21,078 nt of DNA from NCBI GenBank assembly GCA_003427395.1, contig BFEA01000202.1, positions 1,763,650-1,784,727 on the forward strand, read 5' to 3'. Positions 8,883 to 17,720 of the stretch are shown one piece after another. Positions within the stretch are counted from its first letter, which is position 1, and every line of letters starts with the position of its first letter. The stretch is from Chara braunii (Eukaryota; Streptophyta; Charophyceae; Charales; Characeae). A program made the position numbers and the translations under genes. The notes under the pieces are model-generated. The model was not told where the DNA came from. It ran no database searches and saw only the letters and a program-made list of their open reading frames with translations.

Positions 8883-9819
8883 ACTGGCCCGCCCTGCAGG
8901 CTGCAGGTAGTTGGGAGGTAGCTCCTAGGTACTTCCCAGGCACTTCACGTGTAGGCAGGAGGCAGTCGGTAGTCTTCAGGATTCGGCAGCAGCACTCTGG
9001 AGGAGCGCTGCAGGAGTAGTTGTAGCGTTAGCAGGTACTCTTCAGCGTTGGGCGCTAGTAGCGTTAGTTGTAGTCTTCAGCATTGGGTGCCATAGCTAGA
9101 GTAGTACTAGAGAGAGAGAGATTGGGCGGAGGCCAGGGATACTTACCTACAACCTCGTTGCTCCAGCTTCGTCTTCGAGGTACCTGCAGCACAACACCAT
9201 CTTCACAGGTTAGTACCTGGCACATGAGAGAGAGAGTTCTTCTTCTTCCTTTTCTCAGTCCACCATCTCCTTCTACCCTCTCGCTATCTGACTTCACTGC
9301 ATCAGCAGACTAGGAGAGAGAGAGAGAGAGCTTGGTGACATTTGGACCCAGACTCGACATTGGACTTCAAACATATCGAAGAGGGATTATTTGGGACTTG
9401 AAACGAGACTTGGTGTTGACGACTTTCCCATCTCCCCCTTCCTCTTCTTCGTCTGATCCCCTCCTCTTCGTCTGTGTATGTCTGGACCTGGCGCCTCTTT
9501 CCTGTGTGTAGCACCAGGCCCCTTCACACCTNGTGATGAGCATGATGTATGTTTGGTCTGCGTTGAAACATTGATTGGGCTAGTCATTAGTATTCTAGCA
9601 TCCTGCTTCGCTATCTTGTACTACGTGAAAGAGGTCAGTCCCAGTCAGGTCAGGACTTGTATCTTAATCTTCCACTGCGCTATAAAACACCAGTTTTGTA
9701 TGTATCGGAATGCACATTGCTTGTTGAGATTCCACTTGCACTGCATTGTCCATTCAGTTCTTTTTATCACATTGCGGATCCTCGATTTATATGTACATCG
9801 CCCAACTGGGCATGTAACA

Positions 9820-10007
9820 CTTGGCTTGGCTCGGCCTGCTTCAGACTGGTACCGGTCAGCCGCGGCCCGTCTACTGCAAACAATTTTGTCGGCCTGGTAC
9901 CTTCCGGACTTTCCTGGGACATGCTGCAAAATTGGACTTGGGGACTGTCGGACTGGACTTGGACGCTTCTGGACTTTTCTTCTTGGGTACCGGGCAGACC
10001 TCTACCG
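9820..10007. other. Unassigned sequence after LTR B
   Basis: GC-balanced sequence with GGTACC and GGACTT words, leading into the 31-bp tandem repeat. No primer-binding site follows the LTR end here, which confirms that 8546-9819 is not a 5' LTR. ORFs that cross from the LTR into this stretch have no recognisable domain. Confidence 0.4.
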
Positions 10008-10082
10008 ACCTACGACGCTTAGGTACCGACCACTACGGACCTACGACGCTTAGGTACCGACCACTACGGACCTACGACGCTT
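10008..10082 (+). repeat. 31-bp tandem repeat, 2.4 identical copies
   Basis: Units at 10008-10038 and 10039-10069 and a partial unit at 10070-10082 are identical; the unit starts ACCTACGACGCTTAGG and contains GGTACC. Perfect identity amid decayed surroundings suggests recent tandem expansion. There is no spacer between units, so it is not a CRISPR array. Confidence 0.9.
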
Positions 10083-10324
10083 CGACCTTAGAGCCCTTCG
10101 ACCTACCCTACGGACGGCCCTAGGGCTTGCGACTGGTTAGGACCTTGGGACCATGACTATGTGTCTGTAGCGTGAATCCTTTCATAATGTGCTATTCGAA
10201 AGTTTTCGAGAAAAATGAATTTGCGCCAAAACAGAATTCCGAAATTCAGAAAAAAAAATAAAAAATCAGAATATTATAGTTTGGCAAAAATCGCGAACGG
10301 GACTTAATTAGGTTAACCCTAACT
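10083..10324. other. Unassigned, with an AT-rich patch
   Basis: The first part continues the same base style as the 31-bp repeat. From about 10200 to 10290 it becomes AT-rich with CGAAAGTTTTCGAG, CCGAAATTCAG and a poly(A) run, resembling the blocks at 2563-2780 and 6230-6770. No gene is seen. Confidence 0.4.
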
Positions 10325-10469
10325 AATTAATCAATCAATTAATCAATCAATCGATGAATCAATCGATCGAACAATCAATCAATCAATCCATCCATCCATC
10401 CATCCATCCATCAATCAAGCAATCCATCCATCCATCCATCCATCAATCAATCATTCCATCAATCAATTG

Positions 10470-10501
<32 letters not shown>

Positions 10502-10557
10502 GTCAATCAATCAATCAATCAATCAACCAATCAACCAATCAATCGATCGATCGATCG

Positions 10558-10617
<60 letters not shown>

Positions 10618-10660
10618 ACCGATCGATCGATCAATCAATCAATCAGTCAATCAATCAATC
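10325..10660. repeat. AATC tetranucleotide microsatellite (about 335 bp)
   Basis: Long (AATC)n array with interruptions of ATCC and ATCG units. It reads as an open frame of repeating Ile-Asn-Gln-Ser in one phase, which is an artefact. It separates the leader of LTR D from the AT-rich patch to its left. Confidence 0.95.
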
Positions 10661-10708
10661 GGTCCTACTGCTCGCGAGTCAGGTCTGGAATCCTAATTCA
10701 CTTGCGAG

Positions 10709-10720
10709 GCTCCGATTCCA
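10709..10720 (-). promoter_or_regulatory. Primer-binding site after LTR D
   Basis: On the minus strand TGGAATCGGAGC follows the LTR end after two bases (GT). It differs by one base from the site of element C (TGGTATCGGAGC), which has the same two-base spacing, and by two from the common initiator tRNA-Met site TGGTATCAGAGC. This identifies LTR D as a 5' LTR of a minus-strand element. Confidence 0.6.
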
Positions 10721-11176
10721 ACTGATACATGCTCAATCGAGCGATGTATATGGAGCCAAGGATCCACAAAGTGATGAAAAGGACTCGAGTGGACAATGCC
10801 GCATCAGCAAAGCATCAACAAACAATGCACATCCAGATACATACGAAAACAGCATAATGTAGTGCAAGGGAAGACTCAAAGATATGACCTGACCTTTCAA
10901 ATATGGATGCGACACCCCATCATACAGCACGCATGTGAGAGAGAGGGGAGGGACCGCATATATGGAAGAAAGGTCCCTCCTTGAGCACGCACATGGGGAG
11001 ATACCACGGATGAGGAGATGGGGGAGAGGCGAGATGAAGATGCAGGTGAGGGAGAAGACCAAGATCGTGATAGAAAAGTCCAAAAATAGTCTCCCTGCCA
11101 AATGTCCAATCAATGTCTGCCACAAAATGTCCAATCAGATCCTGGGCCTCATGGCCCAATGTAACCTCTGCCTGTA

Positions 11177-11178
<2 letters not shown>

Positions 11179-11244
<66 letters not shown>
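11179..11244. repeat. CT microsatellite 1 inside LTR D
   Basis: Uninterrupted (CT)n of about 32 units, followed by GAA-rich sequence. It corresponds in position to the GA run at 9311-9331 of LTR B on the other strand. Confidence 0.95.
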
Positions 11245-11247
<3 letters not shown>

Positions 11248-11384
11248 AGAAGAAGAAGCAGAAGAAGTTGAAGAAGCAGGAGGAGGAGGAGGAAGGAGGA
11301 AGGAGGCGAGGACAGGAAGAAGAAGAAGAAGATGTCGTCCTCCTCACTATCTCACCTGCAGGATGTCATCGCCAGGTACTAACN

Positions 11385-11430
<46 letters not shown>
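11385..11430. repeat. CT microsatellite 2 inside LTR D
   Basis: (CT)n of about 22 units preceded by an N at 11384 and followed by (GAA)n. The segments after the two CT arrays resemble each other (GAAGATGTCGTCCTCCTCAC against GAAGATGCTGTCCCCCTCG), so a duplication of about 200 bp within the LTR is likely. The N suggests the array length is uncertain in the assembly. Confidence 0.9.
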
Positions 11431-11431
<1 letters not shown>

Positions 11432-11984
11432 AACGAAGAAGAAGAAGAAGAAGAAAGGAGGAAAAAGAAGATGCTGTCCCCCTCGTTGTCTCACGTGCAG
11501 GTAACTGCCACCATGCACTAACTGCCGCCGGCGTGTCTCTCTGTGCAGTTTGCTGGCATGGAGTCCAGCTATGGCGCCCAGGTAAGCACCGCCTCAACAG
11601 GTATGGCCTCCTCCTCACCTCCTACCAATGCCTCTACACCTTAGGGCAGCGATGTGTTGTGCTGCTCCAGCAGCGTGTTGCTTAAGAAGTGAGCTACTCG
11701 AACTGTGTCTCTGCCCTGGCCTGGCCCAGCTATATGTAGCGCTGGGCCTTTCTGGTTTGCCTATGGTCCTTGGCCTGAAACAACCTGTCTGGGTCCCTAC
11801 CGGACGTCCATACCCTCCCTGCTGATGCAGCGGGGAGTGTCTGCTACCTGACGAACACAAACCTGGCCCGAAAGGGCCTGCCTGTGAACGAAGAAGGCCC
11901 AAAACCTGTCTTTGTCCGAACAGACCAAAAGTCTGTTCAGTGAACTGCAAGTCCGAAACGGCACCTGAACAGAAAAATAGGACA

Positions 11985-12900
11985 GCAAATAAATAAATAA
12001 ATAAATGAATGCTGCCTCAAATTGAATCCTGCGGCCCTAAGGCCGGCCGTTGGCCTCCACGACGCATGTCCGAAGGGCGTGCGGCCTGGGGGCCCCCAAC
12101 AACCGCCGGGCCCCCAAAATGGGGCTCGTGTGCAGGCTCAGAATGTAACAAAGTGTCCATGTCAGCAGGTAACGGGAGTCAGGTGAGTTTGGCGATGAGT
12201 CGCTGCGGCGCCCTAAACCAGGCGACTCCTTCTATCCTCCCCCCTTCCACATCAGCACCCTTTCGCCAGTCCGTGTTCTAGTGCCACTTCAGCACTTCTC
12301 TTGCCGACAGGCACTGATTACACCAGCCAACCTGTGAGTTATCAAGCAGCGATGGTAATAGACAATGTTGCTCTTCTCCTCCGTGGCTGACACCTCAGAT
12401 CCTCGTCACCATCATCATCATCATCATAGTTGTGTGAAATGTCTCAACCAGCAGATGGTAAGGAAGGAAGATATCGCTCCGATACCAAATTGCAATGAGC
12501 CCCGTCAGATGAGAGGATCGTGAATGTTGAAATACAAGTCCGACACAGCGCAACATCAATGTCTCCAAAAATCGTTTATGTCTGATCTCTGGGGTGTGTG
12601 GGGGGGGGGAGGGGAGGGGTACAGGAACCTTGTGGGAGGTAAGGTTGAATGGTTCAGGGTGCTTAACGGATAAGTTCACCGCTCGAGGGGAGTACTTGAC
12701 TCACATACAAGTGGCCTCATGGGCCACCTGCGGAGACCACATGGGTAGGTGGGAAATGGCATCATAGGTAGAATACTGCCTGGGGTAGTCCAAGTAGTTA
12801 GAGTCTGCCTGATGACCAGCAGGTGCGAGTCAATGCTTGTCTCATTGATTAGGACCACCTGACTGGCTGGTCGTCTCTAGGCAGTGTGCTGACATTGGGG
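11985..12900. other. Intergenic stretch without a gene; simple repeats and a G-rich run
   Basis: Holds an (AAAT)n run at 11987-12006, a GC-rich stretch rich in GGCC words (12030-12120), a CAT microsatellite at 12410-12427 and a G-rich run at 12591-12619. No frame has recognisable domains. It separates LTR D from the 3' LTR of element C. Confidence 0.5.
12591..12619 (+). other. Potential G-quadruplex
   Basis: GGGG, then TGTGT, then nine G, A, GGGG, A, GGGG: four G-runs of at least four with short loops. This fits the intramolecular quadruplex pattern. It is not next to an LTR edge, so I do not call it a polypurine tract. Confidence 0.5.
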
Positions 12901-14104
12901 TGTTATGAGCATGATTGTCCGTTGAAATTTTATGAACACTCACTCACAGGAACTCCCGTACACGCCCATACATGCACAGAAGGAAGGGGAGAGGTACTGG
13001 AGGGTCACACCGCCCAGAAAAGAAAACGCAGTGGATAACTCAGAGACGCAAAGTGACAGAATACACAATTAGTGAATTCTCTCCACAGAAGTCCCAACAA
13101 TCATTCATAGAAGACAACCGAGTGATCACAGCTAGAAATCAATGAAGAGATGACAACTGAAACACAGTATTACAACTATTTATTAAACTCAGAGCATCAT
13201 TTTCCCTAAATAACCTCAAATCCCTGTTGCGCTACCCTCAGAGGGGTAGCGCCTCAACCCCACACACCGAGCAGCTAAAAATAGCACCAGAACTCCAGGT
13301 AACACCCAGTGCCACCCTGACATCCAACTCAGTGGCCTGCGCCAAGATGAAACAGGCTCCCAGAGCCAATCGCCACCCAGCTGATGAAGAAGAAGCTTAG
13401 CGCTAACAATCCCTGATGAAGATGAAGTCCAGACGATGATATCCTCTGAGAAGATGCAGCTCTGGCTACATCGCCACTGGGACCCTACTCCTGAGGAAGG
13501 TCAGCAGTGCACCACGTGCTCCAACACATCAGACCTCTGATAGCCCAGACCGCTTTGACTCCCAGGGAGTCAGAGCGGACAGCGTTGGCCCAAGTCTGGT
13601 CATCGCTCCGAAGGTCTGGCTATGTCCGTTGTCTCCCACACCGGAATCAGCAACCACAACCTGATACCGTGTGCGCAGCAACTTCCACCGCGAAGTGTCG
13701 ACTGCCAAAAACCCAGGATCGATATCCCCATCCTATCTATACCCTAGACTAGCCTAGACACGACCTAGACCGGACTGACTGACCGACCGGTACCGTTTCT
13801 GTTTCGGCCTCTAGGGCCTCTCCCTACCCGGCTATAGGCTATAGGACCGTCTATCAGCGTAGGCCCATTGGGCCTATCTGTCCTAGGGGTAGCCCGGGTC
13901 TGCTCTTCGCAGTTAGGGTAACTGTAGGAAATTTGAGTTAGTATTGGGCCCATATCCCTATATTTACAAATATGTCCCTCACGAATTTTCCTTACAGGTA
14001 GGTCTCTCGGTTAGCCCTCAGCCAACCAAAATTACGAATCTGGCCCTACCTATGGTACAGCCTCGTCTGAGAGAGGCTACAAGCAACCTGGAACCAGCAA
14101 GTCA
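12901..14104 (-). repeat. 3' LTR of element C
   Basis: The outer end TGTTATGAGCATG at 12901 is certain, since 12901-13177 matches 20629-20905 in direct orientation. On the minus strand the LTR ends CATAACA. The inner edge is unresolved: TGACTTG at 14104 or TGTAAGG at 13998 could be the start; a purine-rich stretch (GGGGGAGGG) lies just upstream of the former. A TATA-like CTATTTTTAG lies near 13275 on the minus strand. ORFs here are unsupported. Confidence 0.75.
13179..13184 (-). terminator. AATAAA polyadenylation signal in the C LTR
   Basis: AATAAA on the minus strand lies about 280 bases before the LTR end and about 90 bases downstream of the TATA-like sequence. It could define the R/U5 border of the LTR transcript. 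The homology with the other LTR part breaks just next to it. Confidence 0.4.
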
Positions 14105-14112
14105 TTGTAGAC

Positions 14113-14355
14113 CTACCCTCCCCCGGAGCGAGGACCTCCGAGATAGGGGCGTAGGTGTGCAGAGCGTCGAAGGGGTTCTCCCCTTTGCGCAGCCTCATAT
14201 TTGAGGATAACAGACTTTGCTGTTTTCAGAAGCTCCTTGCGAGTAAACCAATGATCCTCAGTATGGGGCTGGTAAAAAAACTTCACAAGGTACTCCTTAT
14301 CCGGGCCTGCACCATACTCATCCTCAACTTTTTCCACCTCATATCCCTTCCCAGG
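14113..14355 (-). pseudogene. Element C chromodomain
   Basis: The frame reads YEVEKVEDEYG, EYLVKFFYQP, HWFTRKELL and a C-terminal helix ending near YEAAQRG, then a basic tail to a TAG at 14113 inside a G-rich tract. This is the chromodomain fold carried at the integrase C-terminus of chromoviruses, where it directs insertion toward particular chromatin. The usual VKWKGY is VKFFYQ here, so at least one methyl-lysine cage aromatic appears replaced; this variant is common among the divergent chromodomains of plant elements, so it need not be a defect. A one-base deletion near 14355 separates it from the integrase frame. Confidence 0.85.
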
Positions 14356-15550
14356 GAACAGGGTAGGTTTGTAGATGCAGTGGGACATCCACGTGATAAG
14401 ATGGCCCAAAAGGGTCAACTCCCACTGTATCCAAAACCTGCCATGGACCCATGTAACGCGGCAACAGCTTGGGCGAAATATCCTATTCCCGCGATAGCTC
14501 AAAACTGAGTACCCAGACCCAGTCACCAGCGCGGATGGGGGATGGTCGACGATGCTTGTCAGCCTGCTGGATCATAGCCTTTTGGGCTTTGAGCAAGTTG
14601 ACTCTCACTCGTTCGATATCCCTCTCGTATGGACTGGTGAACGCTGCAGGCCCAGGAGTCAGTCTGGGGGTAGCCTTAACGACGATGTCATCGAGAGGCT
14701 GCCGTGGCTCACGTCCCCAGTGCAACCGATAAGGGGTGAACCCTATGGAGGAGTGTACAAATGTGTTGTACACTAGCTGTGCCCGTCCTAGATGGCGATC
14801 CCAATCCTGCTGATCAGGGCTGATCACAGGACGCAGCAACTGGAAAAGAATCTGGTTCATCACTTCAGCCTGCCCATTGGCTTCAGGATGACGACCAGAT
14901 GTCATATCCAGTCTGGAATGGAGGTAGTCCTTGCAATAGGACTGCCACTCATTGCTGCAAAAACGCAGATCTCTATCGCTGACAATGGAGGTGGGTGGTC
15001 CATGATGAGTAACCCACCGATCTGCAAAGGCCGCCTGCACGGCCGGGACTCTGGCTTCCTCTGGCAAAGGAATAAACTCTGCGTACTTGGAGAACCTGTC
15101 CACACACACCATGACCTGGCGCATACCGCGAGGAGTGGTCCTCCCCAGGTCAGTGAAATCAATAGCCACTGACTGTGCTGGTGCATCAGGGATGGGAAAT
15201 GGTTGCAGCAGGCCAAGGGGAGGTCGGCGAACGACCTTGTTCCTTTGGCACAACTCACAGGTTTCAACATAGTGCAGCAGGTCTTTCCTCATCTCTGGCC
15301 AGAAGAACCGCTGCGACAGGGCCGCCAACGATTTCAAGGCCCCAAAGTGGCCGCGAGCATCATGACTCTCAGACATAATGAGTGTTCTCAGCTGGCGGTC
15401 CTGAGGGATGCATATACGTTCCTCTCTTCTGCTGCAAGTGTACAGCAGATCTGAAACCAGAATGTATCCTGGTTCAGAGGCAGGATCAGTCTGCAGATTC
15501 CTGACAATCGGGCCAAAAATCGGGTCCTGCGGCAATAACTGGGCAATGGT
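14339..15550 (-). pseudogene. Element C integrase with GPY/F region
   Basis: The zinc finger is complete: HDARGH (HX4H), 29 residues, then CELC. The catalytic residues are Asp in AIDFTDLG, Asp in VSDRDLRF and Glu in PEANGQAE. I count 36 residues between the last two, one more than the canonical 35. After RAGDWVWVLSFELSRE an in-frame TAG (14483-14485) interrupts, and the same frame continues with DISPKLLPRYMGPWQ and DPFGPSYHVDVP, the GPY/F-type region, to a TGA at 14339 where the frame is lost before the chromodomain. The frame joins RNase H upstream through a single TAG at 15551-15553. The whole is one former pol polyprotein segment. Confidence 0.88.
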
Positions 15551-16200
15551 CTAACGGGTGCTCTCCCCAAAAGTATGAGTAGAGGAGATCAGGCAGAGAG
15601 CGTCAGGTCTACGAGAAAGGGCGTCTGCTACACGGTTGTAGCAGCCCTTCTTGTGTTTCAGTTCAAAGTCAAACAGATCAATGAACTGAATATAGTGCGT
15701 AAGCTTGTCATTCAGTTCAGCTTGGGTCTTCGTCCACTGTAAGGTGGAGTGATCTGAATAGATCTGAAAGTGTCCATGAGGAAATGTTTCCAATGCTTTA
15801 GCGCTGACTTTAGAGCATACAACTCTTTCTCGTACGTAGAATCCTGCATCTTCTTTACTTTAATCTTCTTAGTCATATACTCAACTGGCTGCAGACCATG
15901 CCCACCATCCTGCTGAAGTACTTCCCCAACCCCATACTGGCTAGCATCAGTAATTAGTACGAAGGGCAGGGTAGGGTCAGGTAACTTCAGAACAGGTGCA
16001 CGCATCAAGGCCTCCTTGAGGCGTGTGAAAGCCTGCTGACAGTCTGATGTCAAAAGAAAGTGGGTGTCTTTCTTTGTGAGATCAGTCAGGGGTGCAGCAA
16101 TAGCAAAAAAGTTCTTAACGAACTTTCTGTAGTATGATGCAAGGCCCAAGAATGACCAGACATCACGCACTGTGGTAGGTTGTGGCCAGTCCTGAATTGC
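15551..16200 (-). pseudogene. Element C RNase H and connection
   Basis: Begins in the RT connection (SFLGLASYYRKFVKNF, IAAPLTDLTKKDT) and continues into RNase H with ITDASQYGVGEVLQQDGG, YEKELYALKSALKHWKHFL and, after a one-base frameshift near 15785, HFQIYSDHSTLQW and RVADALSRRPD. The D-E-D residues (TDAS, KELYAL, SDHS) and the final Asp in ADALSRR are present. An in-frame TAG at 15551 ends the second part; the frame continues into integrase. It degraded the RNA template strand during reverse transcription in the active ancestor. Confidence 0.87.
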
Positions 16201-17706
16201 AGCAACCTTGGTTGCTTCAGGAGCTAGCCCTTCCCCAGAGATTACATGTCCCAGATAAGTCGCAGAAGTCGCTCCAAAGGAGGACTTTTCCCTGTTGATC
16301 TTATATTGGGCCTCATGTAGTACCTAGAGAACTAGAGCCAGATGTTGCGCATGCTCCTCGACAGATCGACTGAATACCAGGATATCATCCAGGTATACAA
16401 CTACAAACCTGTCCAGGTAAGGCCTGAGTATGCGATGCATCTCTGTCTGGAATGTGCAAGGGTCATTGCAAAGACCGAAAGGCATGACCATGTACTCATA
16501 GGTGCCGTATCTGGTCTTGAAGGCTGTCTTGTGGACATCGCCTTCAACCATCTCAATCTGGTGGTAGCCAGATTTGAGGTCGATCTTGCTAAAGATGGTG
16601 CAACCCTGCACCATATCTAGCAGATCATCAATCCTAGGAAGGGGCTCTGTAGACTTCCTAGTGATCTTATTGAGACCCCTATAGTCGACGCACATCCTGA
16701 ATTCTCCATTTCCCTTTGGAACAAAGAGAATTGGAGCCCCAAATTCAGATGTGTTGGGTCTGATCCAACCCTTGTTGGTCAGGGTCTCAAGCTGTCTCCT
16801 GAGCTCATCGAGTTCAGCAGGGGACATCTTGTAGATACGGCCCTTGGGAGAGACCGCACCTGGCAGGAGCTTAATCCTGTGTTGGGTCTGCCTATGGACA
16901 AGTCCAGTAGGCTCCTGCATCAGGTCTGGAAACTGGTCCAAAACCTGTTGAGTCGGTGGGGGACAAGGAGCAGCATCCACACCAGTCTGTTTCACATATG
17001 CGACAAACAGACGTGTGTGGGCAGTCTGGCGAGAGAGCTGGAAAAACTCATGTGCTCTCATACAATAGCAATTGCTGACTGGATGGTACTCATCAGCCAG
17101 CACACAAGGCTGATAGTCCCCTCTACAGTCAGGGAGCTCTACCCTGGGGATCTGCCAGTCGATCCTAGGGTTAGTGGCCTCTAGCCACTGCATGGAGAAC
17201 ACAAGATCAAAAGGCACGTTAGGGAAAACATAGAAGTTCAGGCGCTGCCTGACCTTCGCCTGCTTGTCAAAGATAACTGGTAGGTTCTTGACAGCAGAGG
17301 TAATCCGGACTGTGGAAGAGTCCCTAATACGAACTTCCAATGGCTGCTGTAACTTCACCAATCTCCCATCTGAGTGCAACTTGCTGACAGCCTTGGGAGA
17401 GATGAAGTTGCGCGTAGCCCCACAGTCTAATAAGCCCTTGATCCTGGCTCCCAGGATGGAGGGCCGCAGCAAGATGAGGTCTGATTTATGCTTTTTCTTT
17501 TCCTGCAAAGACAGGAAAAGATCAGCAAAAGTCTGACTGTCATCTTTCTGCCACGTCTAATCCAGGTCAGGGTCCACGTAAGTGAAGGATCCTGACTCAG
17601 CAACTCCAAAAGAGTCAGTGAGGGTAGATGCATATTCAGACTCGTCAGAATCTGAATCAGCACAACTGGAGGGAGCTGCTAACTCCACTTCCCTTTGCTG
17701 GTCTAG
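16200..17706 (-). pseudogene. Element C protease and reverse transcriptase
   Basis: The pol frame opens at the gag stop (about 17706) with an acidic Ser/Asp-rich linker, passes an in-frame TAG (17557-17559), then reaches the aspartic protease with [12 protein letters not shown], in which Cys replaces the usual Ser of DSG. RT follows: [61 protein letters not shown] and the catalytic [13 protein letters not shown] at 16324-16326 interrupts the thumb region, but the same frame goes on with YKINREKSSF and beyond, straight into RNase H. Apart from the two TAG codons the frame is intact over 1.5 kb, so the ancestor clearly read through as one polyprotein. Confidence 0.9.
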
Positions 17707-17720
17707 TTTTTTTAACTAGA
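17702..17720 (-). promoter_or_regulatory. Candidate -1 frameshift site at the gag-pol junction of element C
   Basis: The minus strand reads AGT TAA AAA AAC TAG in the gag frame. The heptamer A AAA AAC (17712-17706) is a classical X XXY YYZ slippery site in gag phase, and a -1 slip leads into CTA GAC CAG, exactly the frame of protease-RT, which stays open onward. Gag would end at TAG right after the heptamer. The present TAA just before it blocks gag translation and could derive from CAA. The site is also inside a 7-bp inverted repeat, TCTAGTT/AACTAGA. An accidental indel in a single ancestral ORF is the alternative. Confidence 0.45.

Larger units (their letters stand above)
6988..9819 (+). 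mobile_element. Element B: deletion derivative of the element A family with 3' LTR
   Basis: On the plus strand B has a protease region, then a junction at about 8388 that jumps straight to the pol C-terminal tail, the polypurine tract and a full LTR. RT, RNase H and integrase are missing. There is no 5' LTR in the window, so B is also 5'-truncated; its left edge lies somewhere after the AT-rich block and cannot be placed exactly. The five bases after the LTR are CTTGG, but without the other end no target-site duplication can be confirmed. It resembles non-autonomous Gypsy derivatives that rely on enzymes supplied in trans, but its own truncation makes present mobility unlikely. Confidence 0.75.
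8546..9819 (+). repeat. 3' LTR of element B (1274 bp)
   Basis: The LTR begins TGTTACATGC (8546-8555) and ends GCATGTAACA (9810-9819), a perfect 10-bp terminal inverted repeat with canonical TG...CA ends. It follows directly on a polypurine tract. Inside are a palindrome-rich U3 part, a TATA box at 8875, and several GA runs (about 9109-9120, 9226-9235 and 9311-9331). A diverged inverted relative lies at 10723-11984, sharing GTTAGTACCTGGC (9209-9221 against 11371-11383 on the minus strand) and the terminal 170 bases in recognisable form. ORFs inside and across its right end are spurious. One N lies at 9532. Confidence 0.85.
10723..11984 (-). repeat. LTR D: inverted, diverged relative of LTR B
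   Basis: The reverse complement aligns in order with the B LTR. Shared landmarks are a terminal GCATGTA followed by the LTR end (GAGCATGTATCA here), GCATTGTCCA, GGATCCT, the exact 13-mer GTTAGTACCTGGC (11371-11383), and GCGCCATAGCT near 11570 against GTGCCATAGCT in B. On the minus strand it would start TGTCCTATT at 11984, giving 1262 bp against 1274 bp for B. GA runs present in B are expanded here as CT arrays. A TATA-like CATATA lies near 11731-11736. With its adjacent primer-binding site it is the 5' LTR of a minus-strand element, the same strand as element A. Confidence 0.7.

Noticed and set aside
9478-10053. 191-residue ORF across the LTR B right end
   Set aside because: Crosses the LTR boundary and the 31-bp repeat, contains an N, and shows no domain.
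10008-10082. CRISPR-like repeat
   Set aside because: Units are directly adjacent with no spacers, and the context is eukaryotic retroelements.
10467-10862. 131-residue ORF starting with Ile-Asn-Gln-Ser repeats
   Set aside because: Product of the AATC microsatellite read in one frame, continuing into LTR D.
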